From Xylaria sp. FL1777 (Eukaryota; Ascomycota; Sordariomycetes; Xylariales; Xylariaceae): 64,000 nucleotides of DNA. Where the stretch lies: contig MU400601.1 of NCBI GenBank assembly GCA_022578965.1, positions 62,001-126,000 on the forward strand. The letters run 5' to 3'. Shown in pieces: positions 55,247-64,000 of this stretch (within the stretch, counting starts at the first letter, position 1; each line of letters starts with the position of its first letter). The position numbers and the translations under genes were made by a program. Under the pieces are notes generated by a model. The model had not been told where the DNA came from and did not search any database. It worked only from the letters and a program-made list of their open reading frames with translations.

Positions 55247-56296
55247 TTAGACAGTCTCGCGCTCGGTCTTGGCGCGGGCCTCACGACCCTTCTCAGACCA
55301 GGGGAAGTGGAAGACGGGGATGATGAAGAACGAGTTGCTATTGAGGATTGTTAGCCAATGTTTCTTCCTCAAACAAACAAACTTGGTGTATTATTTATGC
55401 TTCATCAAACTTACCTAGTGTCAGCAATACCAGCAAAGGCATTGTACCACGCCAAGAAAGCGGCAAACAAGCCAAAAACACCACCAGCCTTTTGCAGGCC
55501 TACGGCAGTCCCGCTACCGTTGCTTGCGGCGAACTCGGATGCGGCCAGGAACAGGAAGGCCAGGTCGAGGTTCAAGAACAGCAAGCAGAACATGACGGTT
55601 GAGCGTAGAGTGAGAATGAACAAAATAAAGGTGAAGATGAACCAGCCGATCAGGAAGAAGCCGAGTACCGAGGCGGTATCGGCTTCGGAAGTGTACTCGG
55701 CGAGGACCGCGAAGCCCGGGGTCAAGATGATGGCGTACGAGATCCAGAAACCACCATACGAGGATAGGGCGGTGGCACCGAAAGTGTTACCCACAGCCAT
55801 CTCCCTGTAAGACAAGCAATTGTGTTAGCGAGAACATGCGATAGTCAAGGCACGACGGTGGGACTGGCGCGGACGCAAACAGAGCGGAAATGGAACTTGG
55901 GGGTTTCACTCACCACATACCAGCGAGAAGCTGGACGAGACCGCCGTAGCCATAGGCGAGCGAGAGGGCGATGTTGGGCACGGCGACGCCTCGGGCCTGG
56001 ACGTTCACGAGCGACAGGACGAAGGTGGTGAGCGCGAAGGCGGAGAGGCCCAGAGGAGCCGGGTTGGCGAGCTTCCTGCGCTCGGTAGGCCGGTACAGAC
56101 CAGGCTGGAACTCACCACCGAAGGCAGCGAGCCTTGGCTCGCCACCAGTGTGGGCATGGTAGAGGGGGTTGCCGCCGTAGTCGTAACGTTGAGTGGGCGG
56201 GTTCGTGCCGTTGACATCGGCGCCGGTGCTGTCGGGCGCCGTGCTGATTTCCTTCTCCCCGGCAGGTGGTGCCGCTTGGTAATCCGGAGAGGCCAT
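55247..56296 (-). CDS. GPR1/FUN34/YaaH family (acetate transporter-like) membrane protein
   Basis: Three exons on the minus strand, join(55247..55337, 55415..55804, 55914..56296) complemented, encode 287 residues. The family signature [19 protein letters not shown] opens the first membrane helix at about residue 78. Six helices follow, including [37 protein letters not shown] and [20 protein letters not shown]. The long hydrophilic N-terminus with [18 protein letters not shown] is typical of fungal members. Relatives (Ato1/Ady2, AcpA) carry acetate or ammonium across the plasma membrane and are usually induced on acetate. The intron sites (109 and 77 bp, GTGAGT and GTAAGT donors) lie after the third helix and before the last 29 residues. 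Substrate is by family only. Confidence 0.92.
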
Positions 56297-59200
56297 TCTT
56301 CTTGGTGTTGTACTTTTTTTGTGACCTATCAGTTGGATATGGGCCTTATATTAATGTTGATACTGGTGTTGATGTTGATAATATAGCTAGCTATAGAACA
56401 AGCCAGGCTCTAAGAAAGCGATCTGTGTGGAGGAACTCGCCACGAAGCAACCGAAACCCACGGCACAAGTGATATAAAAAAAGAGACTCAAATCAAGGAA
56501 GAGGAGTAAGAGGGGAGAGAGACAGGAATGATATTTATGAATAGTTGGGCGGAGAAGCATGTCCATGGTACATTATAGGACACTATAATCCATGTGGGTG
56601 ATCGTGGAATTGCCTGTATACCAGGTACCTGTAGGTAGGTAGCTTGGCACCCCCAGATACTGTAAGTACACCACAACCGCACTAGGGTATGCTCTCCTCA
56701 CTCGACTACTGCAGGCCGAGGGCACAGAGGCCTGTTCCCACTTCCTTTTCTTCCCTGTTTCACTCTGCAGTACACTAAGCCTCTTCGCTGGTCGTGCAAC
56801 CAGGGTCCTGGCTACCCTAGTACTCCCCCAGTTAGCCCCGGCCAGTAGCCCGGCGACTCTTTTGATTTGCTGGGCTTCTGCTGACAAGCCTTCTCTCATA
56901 GGTCTTATATGTATAGGCGGCAAGGTGGTACTACCTACCTACATACCTACTTAAGTACGTACACAGATTAGGGTATGTATACTGGTAACACTTGACAATG
57001 TTGATACCTGCGGTCAAAGATACCTATTTTGGCGTGTTTCTAGAAGAGCACTAACAGTAGCTATTGTTCGGGAATAGCGAATTCTTTGTTGGCTACACGT
57101 AATAGAATAGTTGGTTGTAGTGTGCATTGGAAATACCTAACCGTTCTGGGTCAATATACGCAGTAGGGCTACCGAGGAGGGGGAAGGCCACCAGACAGGC
57201 GTGCCACCGGAGATACACTAGTGAAGCCCGCCCTGTAAGATCATCTCATAATACTACCCAGTATATATTAGATGGCTACGCTAGTATCGTAGCAAATGCC
57301 TATTATAGAATATATGCGTGGTGTACCACCATGGTACTGGTGCTGTCAAATTCTTTCATGCTCTAGATAGTGAACAATTGGTCATTTTCAAAGCAACCTA
57401 CCTACTGATCTGCTATTGGTAAAATACACACGCATATGCGTAGACAGTTACTGCTTACGCTTGGCTCGGAGTTGCTAGCACCAAACGTCGACAGATCGAG
57501 ATGATGGTGTATAAGAAGAGCGTCGCAATCGCAGATCGCCGACTATGCGTACATGATGAACAATTGCTTTACAAGCCAGAATTTCAAATTAAGGGGAGAA
57601 CCGGTGTTCTCTACGCTAGTTTTAAACTCAGTCCGCTAACATTCAGCCTCGGTAGTTGCCACCAAGCTATCACACAGTAGCACCGGCAATAACAGCCATC
57701 GTCCCAAAACATCTCCTACCGTCACACTTGTACGAGCTTCGAAGAGTACGCGACTTACTTAGACTACACTAGTGTCTGTACGTCTGTACGCTACTGTAGT
57801 GCATTGTAATTACCATACCCAGCAGTCCTTCTAGAAAGGTAGTGTAGCCCGAAAAGCAAAAAAGCAAATCAGCCAAAAAGCAAGCCACTCTCCGAACCAG
57901 ACCATCCATGATGGATCGCTAACACTGCGTACATTGGAGTTGTGATTATGTATGCAGGTACACCATACCAGTACTACATATACACACACGTGAAATAGAA
58001 ACGTGGCTGGGATGATTTGATAATGGACCTGTCCTCATCCATGCGGTTTTCGGCTCTTTACAAATGTTCTGATGTTCAGCTGATGTGTTTTTTTTTTTAG
58101 TCAGGCATAGGGATATACGTATACATCAACCTCGTACGCAATATCTGCTGATGGGGTTGTGTGAAGGATCACTCGAATCATCGGACCAATGGCTCTGCTC
58201 GTACGCATAGGCTGGGCAGAGCTGGGGAATTGCGATTGCGATCGCGGTAGGGATTGGGGATGAGGATGGGGTTCTCGCTTCGCTTTGGTGACTCCCCGCC
58301 AGTGCCCCAGCTGATGTTTCTTGGCACCGCTGACGCCATGTAGGCAGTGGGACAAGACCCTGAAGAATACTGGGTGAGATACTGTAATAGGCATTAGATC
58401 CGGCAGAATTCCGCCCACATCTTTGTATATGTAGTGGGTGTCAACGAAGCCCTCCTAGGACCTCCCAGGATCAGGGTATTTTCCCCCGCATCTTGTCATC
58501 TTCTCCGTCTTTTCTTGGACCCCAACGACAACGAACCCAAAGACCAACCAGCAAAACCAGCTACCTACCTGCATACACACACAGTGAGTGAGAGTAAGAG
58601 GGGAAGAGACAAAAAGAGAGACAGCAATGACAAGAAGTAGGATGGATCCAGGTCAGGCTAGTGCCTCGCTAACGTTCTAGAACAGAAGCACGGCAGAACA
58701 CAACGGCTTCCAGAGCCGCCAAAGATTAGTAGTGTATACGTAACATCACTTCCCTTTATCCGGGCTTCTATAGTATATGATGTATGAGTCTTATTAATTC
58801 CCGGGTCGAGTATCAGCCCATTCCGACGGTCATCCAGCAAAAAAGAACAGGCGATCAAACTCGAAGGAATCGATCGCATCGGTAAACGTGGCTGAACCGA
58901 AAACGAAGAATGGGTTGATAATGGGTTGTTGTGACCTGCTAGCGTGATGGGAAACGACAGCCAACAACACGAACGCTTCCTCCGCCATGCAATGCGATAT
59001 ACGCAGTACGCAGTACGTGTAGTTGGCACCAAGAGACGCCCAGCGACATACCTACATACAAATACTACATACGCAGAGTACAGCTGACCTAACAGACCTC
59101 GATAGGTGGTGGGTACCTTTTAGCATACATATAACGTGCACTGGTCTAATATACTACTGGCGATGTGTATCTAGACTCTCCCACGCATCCGAGCACGTCG

Positions 59201-60146
59201 CAACCCTACTGCGTAATCTGGCCTGCAGGGTCCGTCATGCGCATGAAATCACTAACAACAGGAAGCACGCCTACTCAGGACATTAGATCCATCCTCCTCT
59301 GCTGGGATGCCCCGGCTCTACAGTAAAACATCCAAAATGGTATACACTGCATTTGGTAGCCGCAAATCCGGGGGACTCCTCAGCGCGCCTCCAAGCCTGC
59401 TCTTACCTACCTCCCATCTACTACACTACTAGAGCCTTGGGAGCTAGCTAAGTAGGTAGTGTGCAATCTAGTGGCCATTTCATGAAGAACATCACGACAA
59501 CATATCCGAGCGTCCCGGTGGTGGCTCTTACACTATAGGTTATTTCTATGACATATTAGTAAGTAGTTGTATAGTATCAATCTTACTAATACTATCTCCT
59601 TCATCTTCTGTGCATTACCCATCTGATTCGCAATATCCACAGCTGGTGATGGATCCCCGGCGATGCTGTGACGATAGTGCTACAAATACAATGTAGTACG
59701 CAGCAGTCCATATACGTACGCATATGTATACGTCGTACATAGACGTCCGCGCGCGCCAACACACTTAGACATACATACTTATTATTCAAGACATTAAGTA
59801 AATGCGGAGGATGCCGTTCCCATGAAAACAGCCTTTGTGACAACTTATCTCTCAAGACGCACTAGCAGTCTAGTTAATGGATATCGCTGATGAAGTGAAG
59901 CGCTGATGCGCGCACGATGAAACATAATTAAATATAGTATAATACTATCTTGGTACAAATCCACTTATTGACTAGAAATTTTTGAAAAGACAGTAGATCT
60001 TAGTAGATTGGAAGGTAGCATTGCTAAAGCAATCGTTTAATAACGAACGACGTTTAGTCTCTATGAGATTTTACTAATTTATCTACCTAAACAGCGACAC
60101 GCGGGACCCGATCTTCCGGTGACAGCGACACCCAATCCCGTTTCCA
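56297..60146. other. 3.9-kb gene-free spacer
   Basis: The longest stretch without a gene apart from the transposon. It has the promoter of the transporter gene, TACGCAGTA/TACTGCGTA motifs at 57157-57165, 59000-59008, 59007-59015 and 59207-59215, ACCTACCT stretches near 56932, 58560 and 59405, and a T13 run near 58087. Frames here (for example 58101-58418, 58658-59032) show no conserved motif and look non-coding. Confidence 0.45.
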
Positions 60147-63015
60147 TCAATAACGCGAACGACGGACATCCTGCTCACTACCCGAGAACTCGGCGTTCTC
60201 GTCCTCGTGTGGGCCCTGGTCATCGTCGTCGTAAATCGCGGTACCTTCTTCTTCTTCTTCTACCTCTGCTGCTGCTACTTCCTCCTCGTCATCGTCATCG
60301 ATGCTCCGCCGTGGTCGGCGCTGCATGAAGTTCTTAAAGCCACGGCTCATTCGTACGACGCTACGGAGGTGCTTGTCAGTTACTATGACAACGTCGGCGT
60401 CGTCGTCGAGGGCGTCGCTCTCGGCGAGCGCGACGGCCGTCTGAAGAGCGTTGCGGATCTCGCGGCCGTTCCAGCGAAGCGAGCGCACGTCGCCGCTGGC
60501 CCAGGCGTACTCGCGGGCAGTGACGGCGACGTGGACATGGCCGCCGGCGTCGCGCTCGAGGCGCTCAAAGCTGTGCATCCAGATGCGCTCGCGGTCCGTG
60601 TCGGTCAGCGCGCCGTAGTGCAGCGCCACGTGGATGCGCGACGTGAAGGCAGAGTCGAACGTCTGCACGCGGTTCGTCGTCAGGAAGAGCACGCCACGGT
60701 AGTACTCAAGCGCCCGCAGGAACACAGATACGAGCCCGTTGCGCTCTATGTCCTTGGTGCGCCGTGACTCGAGGTACACGTCGGCCTCGTCTAGCAGTAC
60801 GATGGCCCCGAACCGCTCGCCCAGCGACAGGAAGTACTCGAGGTTCATCTCCACCTGGTGTGTGTCCGTGCTCAGGTCGCCGCTGGTGAGGGACAGGAGC
60901 GGACGATGCGTCAGCTCGGCCACGCACTCTGCCGTGCATGTCTTGCCTATAACACAAACACCATGTCAGCAACTCACGATATCTAGATAGATGGATGATG
61001 ATGATGCTTGCTTACCGACGCCCGGCGAGCCGTGCAACAAGAAGATGCGGCCCTGACCCTTGTTCTTCACGAAGTCCTTGGGCCACGCCGACACTTGGCC
61101 GTCGGCGCTGGCGAACTTCCCGATAAGCGCCTTGACTGTTGCCTTGATTTCGTAGTCGAGCACAAGGTACTTGAACGCCTCCCTGTCAAACTTGATGTCA
61201 GAGAGCTTCTCCACGTGGAAGTGGGCCCATCGCCGCTCGTCTAGCAAGAATCCCGCGATGACCTTGGAGACAACGTGGTAGTACAGGTCGTTCTCGGGCG
61301 CTTTGTCTTTTTGGGGGCTCAGGTCTTGGAACACGGCAAATGGGCTCAGCTCGTCGCTGTGTTCGCCTTGGCCGCAGTCGCGGCAGCCGCAACGAGACGC
61401 CAAGTAGGGGAGCTGGTCGAACGAAGTCGGGAGTGGTGGCGGGTTGCCATTGTCGTCATATGGGAAGCAGCGGCGGCCCCTCAGCGGACAGTTCTGCCAG
61501 TTGCGCTCGTAGCCCTCGCCGTCGACGATGACTCGCCCGCTCATGTATCCCGTCGGAAAGCTGCTGTAATCGACAGAGCGGGTTAGGCTTTTCCTCGCAA
61601 GATCCCCCTCGTACGCCTTGTAGCTCGGCTTCTTGTAGAGCTCCCAGGTAAGTTTACCCAGCCGAATCTGCTCGGCGCTCACCTCCGAAGGCAATTTGTT
61701 CTTGTCCTCGCCCGTGAAGAACCGAACCGGGATGACGGGGAGATTATGGATGGCCTCCTCTCCTGAAAATGGGTCGATATCGAATGTGTGCATCCTGCGA
61801 CGCAGTTTACCGTCAGAGTACATATAGTTCCAGCAATCGACTATCGAGCCCGGGGTTAGTAATCTCTGTTTTTTTCTTCTTTTCTTTGCTAGCTCAATAG
61901 GGATTACGGGATAAGAAACTAAGATCAAACCCTCCAAGTAGATCATAGCCAACTGTTAGAGGGTAAAGAGATCTCTGTTAGTACTTACTAGAATAGCTAC
62001 ACAGCCCATCTGCATTAGTAGTGACCTTCTTGGAGACACGAGAGATCACAAAAGGGGACCAGGCGTTGTCATGTCGGGTGTAGATGACCTCTCCTGGTTG
62101 TAGAAGGAGCCAGAGCCAGTCGTAGGTCACTGTCGGTATCTTACGGCTGTGTCGGTCTGCTTCCTCGCGAATCTTCTGACCGTACGTCTGGTCGAGGAAT
62201 CCTATAAGGATGTCGATATGCTTGGACGTGGTAGATGCGTATTCTTCGTCATGGGTTTTGGGCTGGGACGTCTTGTACTGCAGGAGAGCTGCACGGTGAT
62301 GCACTAGAACGAAGTAGGGTGCCCCAATCTCGACCTCATCGCCCGTGAAGGACGTGCCGGGATAGTAGCCGACCACGGCCGCGAGGGCGTTGATGAGATG
62401 ACGGGACCGGATCACCATAGAAGTATTTTCAGACCTGGCAACCCGCATACCGGATTCATCTTCGCCATTGGCACGTGGTGGGCCATACTCCCACTCGTGA
62501 CGGCGAGGGGCGTATCTATGTCCATAGTGAGGAGGAGGATAGTCGTCATAACTTGGCTGGCTTGCTACAAGAGAGGTAGATACGACTGTGACGATCTCTA
62601 GTACGGGCTTCTTCTTATCCTTCTTGGCTTCCTGGTCTAAAGCCTCTCCGAGGTTGGGGTCGATAGGCTTAGGGCCACGGCGAACTGGTAGCATGTTAGT
62701 AAGGCCGAAAAATGATCGGTTTTGCCATATGAAGACGGGGTAAGTCCCGAAGTACTATTGTTAGAAGACAGTGCTACGCAGAGCCGTGGGGAAAAACAGA
62801 AATAAGGGAAATGATAGAGGATGAAGGCATGGCAAACTAACCTTCCACAAGCCCCTTGCCGATTTCTTTATACTGGAGAACATAACAGACATCAGGGACG
62901 TCGTCGTCAGCAAGGTCTACCGAAGACGATGTATCAACTACTAGTTCATCCTTAGTGCGGCCAGTAGACGGCGCGATGTCCTCAAAGCTTGCAATCGAGT
63001 TTGTATCTTCCATCC
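60147..63015 (-). CDS. AAA+ ATPase with fungal DUF7025-type N-terminal region
   Basis: Minus-strand exons 62842..63015, 61989..62684, 61016..61840 and 60147..60946, with an optional first exon 63156..63183, give about 840 residues. The N-terminal half has FTGDEVEIGAPYFVLVHHR and a WLWLLLQPGEVIY block, then CWNYMYSDGKLRRRMHTF and VIPVRFF, as in the fungal DUF7025 family. The ATPase core has Walker A HGSPGVGKT (intron 3 cuts the third Gly codon), Walker B IVLLDEAD and VLFLTTNRVQTFDSAFTSRI with a sensor and arginine-finger region. The C-terminus is acidic (poly-Asp/Glu). The function is unknown; such proteins are numerous in filamentous fungi. Intron 2 (61841-61988) was chosen for its CTAAC branch point and homology. 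The start is unclear: ATG 63014 is out of frame by one base. Confidence 0.85.
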
Positions 63016-63183
63016 TGACTTGAAGTATGTGAAATTTGGGGAGAGAAGGGGAAACGTGCAGGCTGGTGAGGGGATGATGAGACTAGTCTAGCCCCGGATC
63101 TGAGTGTTGGAATTATCAGGATCACATCGACTTTAAGAGTTAGTTAGGTATCTACCTATCTCACACTCATCGAGGGCGGTCAT
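63016..63183 (-). other. Possible first exon and intron of the AAA+ gene
   Basis: ATG at 63183 opens MTALDECEI (63156-63183), followed by a GTAGAT donor, a 140-bp intron and the acceptor AG just before base 63015. This joins in frame to WKIQNSIASFED. It is the only in-frame way I found to reach an ATG; support is weak. Confidence 0.35.
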
Positions 63184-64000
63184 AGTTAGGTAAACAAGGC
63201 AGAACAGAGCCCCCTTCCCCCCCAAAAGGTGGCTGAAAGGTCGGTGACTGTGCCGGCTTACACACAGCATGCATGATGCAGCATAAAACAGCATTTCCAG
63301 GCAGAAAAGTCAGCAGCGGCAGGCAACAAAGCAGGCAGTGAGGCAGCAGTGCACTTTCCCGACAACCTTCAACGGATAGTGGCCAATTAGATATTGGCTG
63401 ATGTCATGCACAACGTTTCTTCGGTAGACCGCAGATCAATCAGCCTCCTGTAATCGCTGTATCCCCCGCTGCGACGACATGCAGACACTGCATTAGGTAA
63501 AGTCTTGGCAGCTGAGAGCCGCGGGAAGCGGCCATCTCCTTGAGAGTCGAAAGATTGGGATGGTGTAGCGGTGCCTCTCTAATACAGTGAAATACCTCTT
63601 AGGTCTGTCTAGTTTGATGCCAGCGGTTGACTTGACGGTGTACTATCTGTGATGATAAAGTAATAATTATCTATAACGATATGTTCAGCATCCAGCCAGT
63701 AAAATCTATGATCGTAGAACTATGTTTGATACTGCCACCCCGTAGTATAGGTGAACACCTTGGTCGTAGCTATGCATACATATTGTCTCATCCCATAGAT
63801 GAGAAGCGCCCCCAAGACTCACTCATCACACCAATCCCCGTGAGGGAGCCTAGTGGCAGGTATGGCATGCCGTCTAACTGCTGTCATCCAAAACTCGAAC
63901 ATTTCTTGTATATCCAATTGGCCTTACTGCCTGTCAGACGGTCTATAATTGAATCGTCTCTGTGGCAGTTTTGATGCAACTGTTGATGATACCAACCCAT
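63184..64000. other. Spacer to window end
   Basis: 817 bp upstream of the AAA+ gene. A 97-codon frame at 63681-63974 has no recognisable motif. CAGGCAG/GCAGCAG-rich sequence occurs near 63275-63350. Confidence 0.4.

Noticed and set aside
61841..61952. In-frame extension (MIYLEGLILVSYPVIPIELA) upstream of the AAA+ exon 3
   Set aside because: It lies in an intron with CTAAC branch point and matching phases; the spliced form ...CSYS-IDCWNYMYSDGK fits the family better.

Overview
This 64-kb window is nuclear DNA of a filamentous ascomycete (Pezizomycotina; gene content and style suggest Sordariomycetes). The evidence is short GT-AG introns of mostly 60-240 bp with visible CTAAC branch points, fungal-specific gene families, mitochondrial proteins encoded in the nucleus, and a transposon reduced to an AT-rich desert in the manner of repeat-induced point mutation (RIP). 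There are no bacterial operons, rRNA genes or CRISPR arrays. All exon structures below were built by hand from reading frames, splice signals and family knowledge.

Left part (1-16.3 kb) is gene-dense: the 3' end of RTC5 (TLDc protein); RCF1 (respiratory supercomplex factor, minus strand); ILV1 (threonine deaminase); mitochondrial ribosomal protein bL36m; an LYRM2-like LYR protein (minus); the NatD histone N-acetyltransferase; a small single-pass membrane protein (minus); NBS1 of the Mre11-Rad50-Nbs1 complex; and an IRC21-like cytochrome b5 protein (minus). Four of the first five genes act in or are destined for mitochondria.

Middle part (16.3-48.6 kb) is gene-poor. It holds a degraded C2H2-type gene, a 908-residue Ser/Thr/Pro-rich coiled-coil protein, a J-protein of the Caj1/Djp1 type, a degraded APH-type phosphotransferase, and a nucleotide-sugar epimerase/reductase of rhamnose synthesis. 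It also holds a nested transposon at 30.7-36.5 kb, squalene synthase (ERG9), a secreted subtilisin-like protease, and a heptanucleotide microsatellite containing an assembly gap.

Right part (48.6-64 kb) carries an F-box protein, GPI14 (GPI mannosyltransferase I), TRAX (translin partner X), a GPR1/FUN34/YaaH acetate-transporter-family protein and an AAA+ ATPase with the fungal DUF7025-type N-terminal region, separated by long spacers.

The most informative structure is the nested transposon. A 211-bp element with about 64-bp terminal inverted repeats and TA target duplications is split by a 5.6-kb LTR element with 221-bp LTRs and a TAGC target duplication. The two LTRs are mirror mosaics: the outer half of each is unmutated and the inner half fully transition-mutated, switching at the same LTR position. 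This looks like recombination between a mutated and an unmutated copy. The spacers are also strongly enriched for a short dispersed motif (TACTGCGTA/TACGCAGTA, 11 exact copies, none in a coding exon) and for TAGGTA/TACCTA palindromes.
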